In this document: positions 1 to 7,317 of the stretch, one piece after another
Layout of the letters: each line of letters opens with the position of its first letter
How positions within the stretch are numbered: position 1 is the first letter of the stretch
From: Bacillota bacterium
GTDB taxonomy: Bacteria; Bacillota; Clostridia; Saccharofermentanales; Fastidiosipilaceae
Direction: 5' to 3'
NCBI GenBank assembly: GCA_023388435.1
Contig: JAEWGG010000013.1
Coordinates: 62,001-126,000 of the forward strand
Length of the DNA: 64,000 nt
Notes under the pieces: model-generated
Told to the model about the DNA's origin: nothing
Databases searched by the model: none
What the model saw: the letters and a program-made list of their open reading frames with translations, nothing else
Made by a program: the position numbers and the translations under genes

Positions 1-478
1 GGGCACCCGTCAGATTCGGACGGTTCACATCCCGACTGATACAATCGCGGGTGCTGGCGATCATCTTGCGCAGGTCCTTCTGAGCCATCAGCAGTTCCTG
101 CTGCTGCCCCTCTTCAATACGTGGAAGGAGGGGGTAGCCCTCAGCGTCGAGGCCATGTATTTCGAAAACCACCTGCTGACAGGAGAGCTTGACGAGGCAG
201 TTCTCGCGCTCTTCAAAGTGGATAGCCCCATCTGGCAACTTTTTCAGAATGCTTTCCAGGATATCCGGCTCCACGACAAGGCGCCCCTGCTGCTGAATAT
301 CCGCCGCACAGCGGGTCTCAATACCCAGCTTCTGGTCATAGCCGAACAGGGTCAGTTCCTGAGCCGCCTCGATGAGGACGCCTTCGAGCAGGGGAGAGCT
401 ACTGCGTGTGGACACGGCGCGCTTACAGGTCTGTACCGCTTCTAGAAGATCTTGACGATTACAGAGAAATTGAATCAT
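1..478 (-). CDS. dnaN: DNA polymerase III beta sliding clamp (5' part only)
   Basis: The minus strand reads from an ATG at 478 to the left edge without a stop, giving the first 159 residues of the beta clamp. The clamp is a ring that holds the replicative polymerase on DNA. The N-terminus (MIQFLCNRQDLLEAVQTCKR) and the following segment with SSPLLEG-VLIEA match the first clamp domain. The conserved NRP-LTG stretch comes near the break. About 200 C-terminal residues lie outside the window. It follows dnaA in the same direction with oriC between them, the usual Firmicute order. The family call is firm. No clear ribosome binding site precedes the ATG; the upstream bases contain only a weak AAAGAAGG-like stretch. 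Confidence 0.93.
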   Translation of the reverse strand, partial: MIQFLCNRQDLLEAVQTCKRAVSTRSSSPLLEGVLIEAAQELTLFGYDQKLGIETRCAADIQQQGRLVVEPDILESILKKLPDGAIHFEERENCLVKLSCQQVVFEIHGLDAEGYPLLPRIEEGQQQELLMAQKDLRKMIASTRDCISRDVNRPNLTGA

Positions 479-969
479 GCGCTGTACCTTCTTTCCTTTT
501 TTTCTAAGACTTCCTCTATCCACCAGCTGCGGAAGTTCTGGCGGAGGGAAGTATAGCTTAGGGGTTTAATAGTTGTCTTAGTATGCTCGGTGCACACTGT
601 GGACATCTGAGTCAAGAGCCCTGAAATAGGGGCTCTTGACCTCTTTTTTCCTGTGGACAAGCGGTCTTATTTATCCGCAGAGTCCGGCGTATGTTTTGTG
701 GATGCTGTGGATAAACTGACTTGTCCACAGACTGGCCACACTTATCCACCGACTTATCCACAGGCATTGGGGGTTTTACACTTCCTGCGCATGTGGATAC
801 GTCGCTATCTGTTCCCGCATATAAAGGTACGAATCTCCGTATCAGGAGCTCGAGGAGAGGGCGCTCCCCAAGGAAGAAGCCCCCAGGTGTACACACGTCG
901 GGAGCTTCTGAACAGTATGGTACCTATATATACCCTATTATACTAGAAAGGGAGCAAAAAGGTAGGTTC
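479..969. other. oriC: oriC region between dnaA and dnaN
   Basis: This 491-base non-coding stretch has a cluster of DnaA boxes (consensus TTATCCACA). Perfect boxes are TTATCCACA at 754-762 and TGTGGATAA at 706-714. One- or two-mismatch boxes are at 598-606, 652-660, 671-679, 697-705, 721-729, 742-750 and 792-800, in both orientations. An AT-rich segment at about 918-945 (TATATATA, CTATTATA) is a candidate unwinding element and also contains a TATAAT-like -10 on the minus strand (937-942) that could serve dnaN. A hairpin with a T-run lies at 611-647. Gene direction changes around this region, as expected at a bidirectional origin. Box positions are read directly; origin function is inferred from the dnaA-dnaN context. 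Confidence 0.88.
611..647 (+). terminator. Intrinsic-terminator-like hairpin inside oriC, plus orientation
   Basis: GTCAAGAGCCC (611-621) pairs with GGGCTCTTGAC (630-640) around a short AT-rich loop and is followed by CTCTTTTTTC. The T-run lies only on the plus side, so it would stop rightward transcripts. Both flanking genes run leftward, so no sense transcript for it is visible. Confidence 0.6.
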
Positions 970-2514
970 TCAGAGGGAAAGTTGGGCGGATAGGGCCTCT
1001 ACCTGATCGCATTCGGGTCGGATATGTTCCTTGAGAATGTCCCGCACCTTGGCGCAGCCGTGCATGGCGGTGGTGTGGTCCTTACGCCCCAGACACTGGC
1101 TGATCTGAGAAAAGGTCATATCCAGGTAACTGTGCAGAAAATACATGGCAACCTGGCGTGGAAAGGCCACATGCTTGCTCCGTTTATTGGAGAAGAGCTC
1201 CTCCTTCGTGATGTTGTAGTAGTTACAGACAGCTGTCAGAATGAGGTCGGGGCTTATTGCCTGGCTGTGACTTGGCTGGATCATGTCATTCAGGAGTTCC
1301 TGAATATCCTTGAGGCTCAGTTCTGTATCGAGGCAGCTGTAGGCGGCGTACTTATTCAAAGCTCCACCCAGCTCACGGACATTGCTACAGATGTTGCGGG
1401 CCATATAGTCGAGGATTTCTTCGCGGATTTCCAGTCCCTGCTGCTGGGCCATATTCTGCAGTATGGCCAGACGTGTCTCGTAGTCTGGGGCCTGGATGTC
1501 TACCAGTACTCCGCTCCTGAAGCGGGTGGTCAGACGCTGCTCCATGGCATTGAGTTCCTGGGGCGGCTTGTCGCAGGTCAGGACGATCTGGCTGCCAGAT
1601 TCGAAGAGGGTGTTGAAGGTGTGGAAGAACTCCTCCTGGGTACTCTCCTTATTCTGGAGAAATTGGATATCATCGATGAGCAGATAGTCACAGTTGCGGT
1701 ACTTATTGCGAAAGGGCTCGAAGGACTTCGTCTGAATACTCGTGATGAACTCGTTCAAGAAGGCCTCGCACTGGACGTAGACAACCTTCTTATCCGGTTC
1801 ATGGCGCAGGACATGATTACCTATGGCCTGGAGGAGATGGGTCTTGCCGAGGCCTGAGCCACCATAGAGAAAAAGCGGATTAAAGCGGCGGTTATTGGCA
1901 TCCGAGCGCAGGACCGCACGGCAGACGGAGTAGGCAAACTGATTGTTCTTGCCCACCACGAAATTGTCGAAGCAAAGCTGGGGATTGAGGGGGCTGCCCT
2001 GCTGGCGTGAAGGGGCCAGGGAAGGGAGGTCCATGCTCCGGTCTACAGTCTGATTCCGTTCTGGCTTAATCGAAGTAGGGAGGCCGGGCTCGGCGCGGCG
2101 GTCCAGAAGATGTCCCTGGACGGAGGGGGAGAGGCGGACTTCCTGCTTGTAGAGGACGGAGCGCCGGGACAGAGTAGAATCTTCGGACATGTCACGGGGA
2201 GTGGAAAGCAGCCTGTGGGACCGAGTCTCGGCGCTGGAATCACATTCTGGGGATGGGGAGAGAGCAGCAAGCTCATCGGCGGCCAGGAAACAGGCTTCCA
2301 TCGGACGGGCCGAGACCTGGCTGAGGGCGCGCTCAATACGTTCTTTCTCACGCAGGCAAAAAGAACGATGAAAGGGATCTGTACACTGGAGGTAGAGTGT
2401 ATGGCCGTCCCCCTTAAGCACCCGAATAGGGTTGAAAACTGTACGGCTTGTGAAGCTATTGGTCTCCTCACGCAAGATATTGAGGGTCTCATCCCACAGA
2501 AGCTGGCAATTCAC
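970..2514 (-). CDS. dnaA: Chromosomal replication initiator protein DnaA
   Basis: DnaA binds the DnaA boxes in the adjacent oriC and opens the duplex. The predicted protein has 514 residues. Domain I is N-terminal, followed by a poorly conserved linker of roughly 100 residues. The AAA+ domain starts near residue 180, with Walker A GGSGLGKTH and Walker B LLIDDIQFL. The C-terminal DNA-binding domain carries the GRKDHTTAMHG signature. The frame stays open to 2784, but I place the start at the GTG at 2512-2514. It has GAGAGGA eight bases upstream and gives the family-typical N-terminus MNCQLLWDETLNIL; the upstream extension resembles no DnaA. The divergent neighbour is an ArsC/Spx-like gene rather than rpmH. 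Confidence 0.96.
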   Translation of the reverse strand: MNCQLLWDETLNILREETNSFTSRTVFNPIRVLKGDGHTLYLQCTDPFHRSFCLREKERIERALSQVSARPMEACFLAADELAALSPSPECDSSAETRSHRLLSTPRDMSEDSTLSRRSVLYKQEVRLSPSVQGHLLDRRAEPGLPTSIKPERNQTVDRSMDLPSLAPSRQQGSPLNPQLCFDNFVVGKNNQFAYSVCRAVLRSDANNRRFNPLFLYGGSGLGKTHLLQAIGNHVLRHEPDKKVVYVQCEAFLNEFITSIQTKSFEPFRNKYRNCDYLLIDDIQFLQNKESTQEEFFHTFNTLFESGSQIVLTCDKPPQELNAMEQRLTTRFRSGVLVDIQAPDYETRLAILQNMAQQQGLEIREEILDYMARNICSNVRELGGALNKYAAYSCLDTELSLKDIQELLNDMIQPSHSQAISPDLILTAVCNYYNITKEELFSNKRSKHVAFPRQVAMYFLHSYLDMTFSQISQCLGRKDHTTAMHGCAKVRDILKEHIRPECDQVEALSAQLSL

Positions 2515-2581
2515 GTATCTATTCCTCTCTTCCGGCTTCCCACCCAGGTCTGCCACGAACTTGTCACAAAAACGTAACGAT

Positions 2582-2590
2582 ATTCTAGCA
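2582..2590 (-). promoter_or_regulatory. Extended -10 promoter element for dnaA
   Basis: On the minus strand the bases read TGCTAGAAT, an extended -10 (TGn plus TAGAAT), about 68 bases upstream of the dnaA GTG. No convincing -35 is seen. The same TGCTAGAAT element occurs ahead of plsC at 19473-19481, which supports its use in this genome. Confidence 0.5.
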
Positions 2591-2593
2591 GAA

Positions 2594-2622
2594 ATGACAG
2601 CGGGGTAAAAAGCTGATATAAC
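2594..2622 (+). promoter_or_regulatory. Sigma-A-type promoter for the ArsC/Spx-like gene
   Basis: ATGACA (2594-2599), a 17-base spacer and TATAAC (2617-2622) form a reasonable housekeeping promoter 95 bases before the ATG at 2717. It sits back to back with the candidate dnaA -10, only a few bases away, so the two promoters may interfere. Confidence 0.5.
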
Positions 2623-2716
2623 GGAGGAAAGAACTTGGAGGGGAAAGCGTGAAACAGCTGAAAAATAAGGCTTCCAGAGCTTTCCCTCGACAGAATGACG
2701 AAAGGACGGCGCAAGA

Positions 2717-3115
2717 ATGAGCAAAAATTTATGGGCAAAAAAGGGCCAAAAATACCTTCTAATCGGATATCCCCCATGTTCCACATGTAAAAAGGCTGAA
2801 AAATACCTTCAGTCCCATGAATTACAATATGATTACCGTAATATTAAGACCGAATCCCTAAATAAGAAAGAAATTGAGGAGATTTGGAAGAAATCAGGTA
2901 GAGAATTAAAGAAATATTTTAATACTTCTGGAATTCTCTATCGTGAACAGGGATTAGCCCGTCGTTTGTCAGGCCTATCTGAGGATGAACAGCTGGAGCT
3001 CCTGGCCTCAGATGGCATGCTGGTCAAACGCCCTATTCTGCTCTACTGTCCGGATGGGGAAATTGAGGCTGTCTGTGTAGGCTTTAGAGAAAAGGAATGG
3101 GAAGCCCTCGTGTAA
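2717..3115 (+). CDS. ArsC/Spx/MgsR-family thioredoxin-fold protein
   Basis: The 132-residue protein belongs to the ArsC/Spx superfamily. It has a near-N-terminal redox motif CSTCKKA (residues 21-27) in a thioredoxin-like fold and the family block NTSGILYRE followed by LASDGMLVKRP. The CxxC resembles Spx or MgsR regulators, while the LVKRP segment is shared with small ArsC-like reductases, so regulator versus reductase cannot be settled. The ATG at 2717 has AAAGGA about 11 bases upstream. The gene is visibly richer in A and T than its neighbours, suggesting a different history or lower expression. It diverges from dnaA with back-to-back promoters. Confidence 0.8.
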   Translation: MSKNLWAKKGQKYLLIGYPPCSTCKKAEKYLQSHELQYDYRNIKTESLNKKEIEEIWKKSGRELKKYFNTSGILYREQGLARRLSGLSEDEQLELLASDGMLVKRPILLYCPDGEIEAVCVGFREKEWEALV

Positions 3116-3318
3116 ACATCTTGTAATATGGCTGAAACTAAGGGGCAGAAGTTCCGTCGAATAGTGAAGGCTATCGGGGACTTTTGTCCCTTCGCTTATA
3201 ATAATAGGAATAGGACAACAAGCACTCAATTGAGCCCCGTCCGCACCAGGATGCCCAGGGGGATTAGATCTGGCCTGGGCCTATGCGATCGAAGGATAAA
3301 CAAGAAAGGAATTTATAG

Positions 3319-5139
3319 ATGATGTTGTTGTGGGAAGAGAAAAATGAACGTCAGGCCAAGGGCATTATGAAGCGTGCCGACGTGCCTGAAGAGCAGCGCT
3401 GGGACCTGTCGGATCTCTATGCCACAGAGGAGGCATGGGAAGCGGATATGCGCCGTCTTGAGGCCATGCTCATGGAAGACACGGGTGAGGGGATGCTTCT
3501 GGAATCGGGGGCTAAACTCTATGCGTCTTTCACACGGATGCTGGACTTGCTGCATCTTGCGGAGAATGTCTATGTCTACACCCATCTGAAAGTCGACGAG
3601 GATCTGGGGAACAGCCGGAGTCAGGCAATGAAGGAGCGGGCCCAGGACCTCTATTCCCGGGCTGCCGCGCGCTATGCCTTCCTGGAGCCGGAACTGCTCT
3701 CAGTAACGGATGAGAAATTCTGGAAGATTTTTGCCGAAGATGCACGTCTGGAGCAATATCGTCACCACTTTGAGAAACTTCGTGAGCGCAAGGCGCATGT
3801 GCTGACAGACCGCGAGGAGGAGCTGCTGGCCAAGCTGGAACCGACCCTGTCGGCGAGCAGTCAGACTTTTGGCCTGCTGAATAACGCGGACCTGCGTTTC
3901 GAGCCGGTCCAGGACGGGGAGGGCCAGAGTCACGAGATGAGCCATGCCCGCTATGGTCGCTATGTGGAGAGCAAGGATCGGGTCCTGCGCGAGGCGGCTT
4001 TCAAGAGCATGTACAAGAGCTTTGACCAGTTCAAGAATACCTTTGCCTCCACCTTGTCCGCGACGGTGAAACGCCATAACACACTGGCGGAGATTCGCGG
4101 TTTTGCTACGGCGCGTGAGGCCGCTCTCTTTGCGAATGATATCCCGGAGCAGGTTTACGACCAGCTTCTGGAGACGGTGGAGTCACATCTGGACCTCCTG
4201 CACCGCTTTATGGAGAAGCGCAAGGAGCTGCTGGGGGTGGACGAGCTGCACTGCTATGACCTGCGCTGCCCCCTGACTCAGGCGGAGATGGAGGTCCCCT
4301 ACGAGGAGGCCCAGCAGATTATTCTGGAAGCTCTGAAGCCCCTCGGAGCGAACTATGCGGAGGGTCTGAAAAAAGCCTTTAGCGAGGGCTGGATTGACCG
4401 TGCGGAGAATGCGGGCAAGCGCAGCGGAGCCTATTCCAGTGGCTGTTACGACAGCAAGCCCTACATTCTGATGACCTATCAGGGCACCTTGGACAATCTC
4501 TATACCCTGATCCATGAGCTGGGCCACTCCATGCACTCCTATATGACGCGGACGGCGCAGCCCTACATCTACGGGGATTACGGAATTTTCCTGGCGGAGA
4601 TCGCATCGACGACGAATGAGAACCTGCTGACGCGCTATCTGATGGACCGCGAGACGGATCCGGAGCGTAAGCGCCACCTGCTGATTAACTATCTGACAGA
4701 TTTCATGGGCACAGTTTTCCGCCAGACACAGTTCGCCCGTTTTGAGCTGGAGATGCACCGCCGCGCCCAGGCAGGTGAGGCCCTGACAGCGGAGTCCCTG
4801 ACCGAGCTCTATGCGGAGATCAACAAGAAATACTATGGCCCAGCCCTGAGCCAGGATGAGGAGATTGGTCTGGAGTGGGCGCGTATCCCGCACTTCTATT
4901 ACAACTTCTACGTCTACCAGTACGCGACGGGATTCTCAGCGGCGACAGCCTTTGCCAAGCGCATTCTGGAGGGTGAGGAGGGCGCTGTGGAGCGCTACTT
5001 GGGCTACCTGAGTGCGGGGAGCTCTGCGGATCCGCTGGAGGTCCTGGACCGTGCGGGTCTGGATATGCGCAGTCCCAAGCCCATTGAGGCGGCGCTGGAT
5101 GTCTTCCGCAGCTATCTGGAGGAACTCGAGCGTCTCTGA
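3319..5139 (+). CDS. pepF: Oligoendopeptidase F (M3 family zinc peptidase)
   Basis: This 606-residue M3B metallopeptidase cleaves short peptides in the cytoplasm. The zinc site is HELGHSMHSYM near residue 398, with the downstream glutamate in LAEIASTTNE, both diagnostic of PepF. The N-terminal LSDLY segment is also typical. The ATG at 3319 has AAAGGA eight bases upstream. An in-frame ATG at 3367 (MKRADVPEE) with AAGGG just before it matches the usual PepF N-terminus better and is a real alternative. The 200-base gap upstream holds a candidate -10 TATAAT at 3197-3202 but no good -35. The MsrA-like gene follows almost directly. Confidence 0.94.
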   Translation: MMLLWEEKNERQAKGIMKRADVPEEQRWDLSDLYATEEAWEADMRRLEAMLMEDTGEGMLLESGAKLYASFTRMLDLLHLAENVYVYTHLKVDEDLGNSRSQAMKERAQDLYSRAAARYAFLEPELLSVTDEKFWKIFAEDARLEQYRHHFEKLRERKAHVLTDREEELLAKLEPTLSASSQTFGLLNNADLRFEPVQDGEGQSHEMSHARYGRYVESKDRVLREAAFKSMYKSFDQFKNTFASTLSATVKRHNTLAEIRGFATAREAALFANDIPEQVYDQLLETVESHLDLLHRFMEKRKELLGVDELHCYDLRCPLTQAEMEVPYEEAQQIILEALKPLGANYAEGLKKAFSEGWIDRAENAGKRSGAYSSGCYDSKPYILMTYQGTLDNLYTLIHELGHSMHSYMTRTAQPYIYGDYGIFLAEIASTTNENLLTRYLMDRETDPERKRHLLINYLTDFMGTVFRQTQFARFELEMHRRAQAGEALTAESLTELYAEINKKYYGPALSQDEEIGLEWARIPHFYYNFYVYQYATGFSAATAFAKRILEGEEGAVERYLGYLSAGSSADPLEVLDRAGLDMRSPKPIEAALDVFRSYLEELERL

Positions 5140-5187
5140 GTGTCGCGACCAGCCAGCTGTTGGTGTAGAGAGAGAGGTACGTGCCCT

Positions 5188-5769
5188 GTGGAAGAAGTAC
5201 TGAAAGCTGAAGAGCAGCAACAGCTGCCTTTTAATCCGAACAGTCTGCGCTGCTACTTGCCGGAGCGTCTGCGGATGATTGTCCTCGCGGCTGGCCATCC
5301 CTGGGGGGCCCAGGCCTTCTTCACCCGGGTACCGGGTGTGGCGGAGTGCCTGATGGGCTATGTCAATGGCAATGGCCGGGGGGTGGACTTCCAGACTGTG
5401 GACAGGGGGAAGACGGGCTATGCTTTCGCCCTGCGCATCAAGTATGACCCGGGCATCCTGCCTCTCTATCGGCTGTTGGAAATTTACTTTTCCCTCATCC
5501 GGGCTTGCGAGCAGGGACACCAGGGCTACGACTGGGGTTCGCAGTACCGTACGGGGATTTACTATCTTCACGCGGAGGACCAGGAGCTTATTGAGACGGC
5601 TTTTCGGCACCAGCGGACCAGTCTGGAGGGTCGCATCGTGACCGAATTCAAGCCTGTGGAGAATTTTATTCTGGCCGAGGAGGAGCAGCAGAGCTATCTG
5701 GAACACCATCCTGAGGCCTACTGCGCCCAGGATCTGAGCCTCCTGGCAAGGCTTGGGGAAGCGGGGTGA
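5188..5769 (+). CDS. MsrA-like protein lacking the catalytic cysteine (probable pseudoenzyme)
   Basis: The fold is that of peptide-methionine (S)-S-oxide reductase: PGV---MGYVNG, R-KYDP, QGYDWGSQYRTGIYY and a C-terminal HPEAYC all align. The catalytic GCFWG motif, however, reads GHPWG (residues 36-40), with His in place of the nucleophilic Cys. The conserved Glu of the GHAEAV segment is Phe (GYAFAL, about residue 80). Substrate-binding Tyr positions (GYVNG, QYRT) are kept. The frame is intact for 193 residues with no stops, so it does not look like simple decay. I chose the GTG at 5188 because AGAGAGG lies ten bases upstream; a GTG directly after the pepF stop (5140) is the alternative. It probably shares the pepF transcript and overlaps or abuts the following flavoprotein. 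Methionine sulfoxide reduction is not expected. Confidence 0.82.
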   Translation: MEEVLKAEEQQQLPFNPNSLRCYLPERLRMIVLAAGHPWGAQAFFTRVPGVAECLMGYVNGNGRGVDFQTVDRGKTGYAFALRIKYDPGILPLYRLLEIYFSLIRACEQGHQGYDWGSQYRTGIYYLHAEDQELIETAFRHQRTSLEGRIVTEFKPVENFILAEEEQQSYLEHHPEAYCAQDLSLLARLGEAG

Positions 5770-5773
5770 GTCC

Positions 5774-7144
5774 GTGGAACGCCACACGGATTGTCTGATT
5801 GTGGGGGCTGGTGCATCCGGCCTATTTGCGGCCTGCCTGGCAGAAGAGGCAGGCCTTTCTTATTTGATTGTGGACAGGAATGCGGAACCGGGCAAGAAGC
5901 TCCTGCTGACAGGGGGAGGTCGGGCCAACTTTGCCCATGCTTTTACTGTGAGTATGGAAAGGCTCCAGGATGTCTACCATAGCAAGGCGGCGGCCCGCTT
6001 TCTGTGTCCCGCTCTGCGCAATCTGGACAGCAGGGCTCTGCGCGGGCAGTTTCGCCGCTGGGGGCTGGAGTCCAAGCTTGATGAGGAGGGGAGAATTTAT
6101 CCGGCCTCGGAACGGGCTCAGGACCTTCGCGACTGTCTCTGGCGGCGGCTCAAGCCCGAAAGGCTCTGGCTACAGACGGAGCTACAGGACCTCGATCTCG
6201 GCTGTCCGCGGGTGACGGAGGAGGCTTATCTGAGAGCCCTGCTCGTCCCAGTGGGGAGGGGGGCGCAGGCCCGGCAGGGGGAGTGGCTACGGGCCAGGAC
6301 GATCCTGCTCGCAGGGGGCGGTGCACACTTCCGTATGACGGGTTCGGACGGAAGCCTCCTCGCACTGTTGGCGGAGAAGGGGCTGGCTGTGGAAGCTACG
6401 GGACCGGCCCTGGCGGCCCTGGGCGGGGGAGTGAATCCCTTCGCCAGTTTGACGGGACTGGGGCTGGAAGAGGCGGAGATACAGTTGAGGCTGGGCAGTC
6501 GGCCAGGAGAAAAGTCTGCTTCTGGCGCACAGAACCTGCGCCTGCGAGGTCCCCTGCTTTTCACACACCGCGGTCTGTCGGGGCCTCTGGCCCTGGATGT
6601 GAGCCGCTACTATCCCTGGAAGGAAGCCCGCTTAAATGTCTGGCTGGAAGCTCAGGGCAGGACGGAGGAGAGCTTTTTACGGCGCTTACTGGCCGAGCCC
6701 CAGCGGAGGCTGCTCCCAGATCTGACGGAACGGCTGCCACGGGCCCTGGCCCGCCTTCTCCTGGCTGAGGTCCTGGCTGGTGGAAGAGGGGGCCAGGCGG
6801 CCCTGCCAGTCCACATGGTGGAGGCGGGCTTCCTGGCGAAGTGTCGCTACCAGGACCTGGGGAAGAAGGGCCTGCGCAAGCTGGCCGAGCTGCTCACGGC
6901 CCACAGCCTGGGAGAGCTGCGGCCACTGGAAGCCTCGGCCATGCTGACCCGTGGTGGACTGGCACTCCAGGACTGGTCGGCCAGGACCATGGGACACCGC
7001 CGTATCCGCGGCCTCTATGCGGCGGGGGAGATACTCGATGTGGATGGGCGGACAGGGGGCTATAACATGCATGCGGCTTTTGCCACGGCCCAGCTGGCAC
7101 TGCGTAGCATTCAGGAAGACCTGGCGAGGACTCAGAACAGATAG
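5774..7144 (+). CDS. BaiN/HI0933-family FAD-dependent oxidoreductase
   Basis: The protein has 456 residues from the GTG at 5774. It opens with a dinucleotide-binding motif GAGASGLFAA near residue 11, continues with DRNAEPGKKLLLTGGGRAN, and ends with the signature GEILDVDGRTGGYNMHAAFATA. These place it in the YhiN/HI0933/BaiN flavoprotein family. Its members are predicted NAD(P)/FAD oxidoreductases, and one (BaiN) acts on bile-acid intermediates. The substrate here is unknown. An upstream in-frame TTG at 5753 overlaps the MsrA-like gene. I prefer 5774 because the family normally begins a few residues before the GxGxxG motif and GGGGTGAG lies just ahead. It is likely the last gene of the pepF transcript. 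Confidence 0.87.
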   Translation: MERHTDCLIVGAGASGLFAACLAEEAGLSYLIVDRNAEPGKKLLLTGGGRANFAHAFTVSMERLQDVYHSKAAARFLCPALRNLDSRALRGQFRRWGLESKLDEEGRIYPASERAQDLRDCLWRRLKPERLWLQTELQDLDLGCPRVTEEAYLRALLVPVGRGAQARQGEWLRARTILLAGGGAHFRMTGSDGSLLALLAEKGLAVEATGPALAALGGGVNPFASLTGLGLEEAEIQLRLGSRPGEKSASGAQNLRLRGPLLFTHRGLSGPLALDVSRYYPWKEARLNVWLEAQGRTEESFLRRLLAEPQRRLLPDLTERLPRALARLLLAEVLAGGRGGQAALPVHMVEAGFLAKCRYQDLGKKGLRKLAELLTAHSLGELRPLEASAMLTRGGLALQDWSARTMGHRRIRGLYAAGEILDVDGRTGGYNMHAAFATAQLALRSIQEDLARTQNR

Positions 7145-7250
7145 GGAGGCCCAGGCTTTAGTTAAACCGTACAAAATTTATCGATTTTGCCTTTCCAGCT
7201 CTGTTCATCTGCGCCCTTGCACTTCTACTTAAGGCCAACTATACTGTGCA

Positions 7251-7279
7251 TTGAAATTGATATATTACTATCAATAAAT
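7251..7279 (+). promoter_or_regulatory. Candidate adhE promoter overlapped by a perfect dyad
   Basis: TTGAAA (7251-7256), 17 bases, then ATAAAT (7274-7279) form a plausible promoter. Its spacer is filled by a perfect inverted repeat ATTGATA-N6-TATCAAT (7256-7275). The half-site spacing differs from classical FNR sites, and no Rex-type TTGTTAA/TTAACAA repeat was seen. The rest of the 173-base gap before adhE shows nothing else obvious. Confidence 0.45.
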
Positions 7280-7317
7280 AAAGAGCAGAGTGTGGCTGAG
7301 CTAGAAAGGATCGAGTC

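Noticed and set aside
155..445. 96-codon plus-strand frame
   Set aside because: It is the antisense shadow of dnaN, whose minus-strand translation matches the beta clamp.
612..993. Overlapping 90-97-codon frames on both strands in the origin
   Set aside because: They run through DnaA boxes and the hairpin, lack ribosome binding sites and encode low-complexity S/T-rich sequence.
3128..3322. 64-codon plus-strand frame between the ArsC/Spx-like gene and pepF
   Set aside because: No ribosome binding site, basic low-complexity product, and it overlaps the pepF start region.
7256..7275. FNR or Rex binding site upstream of adhE
   Set aside because: Half-sites TTGAT/ATCAA are eight bases apart rather than four, and the Rex TTGTTAA/TTAACAA pattern is absent; kept only as an unassigned dyad.
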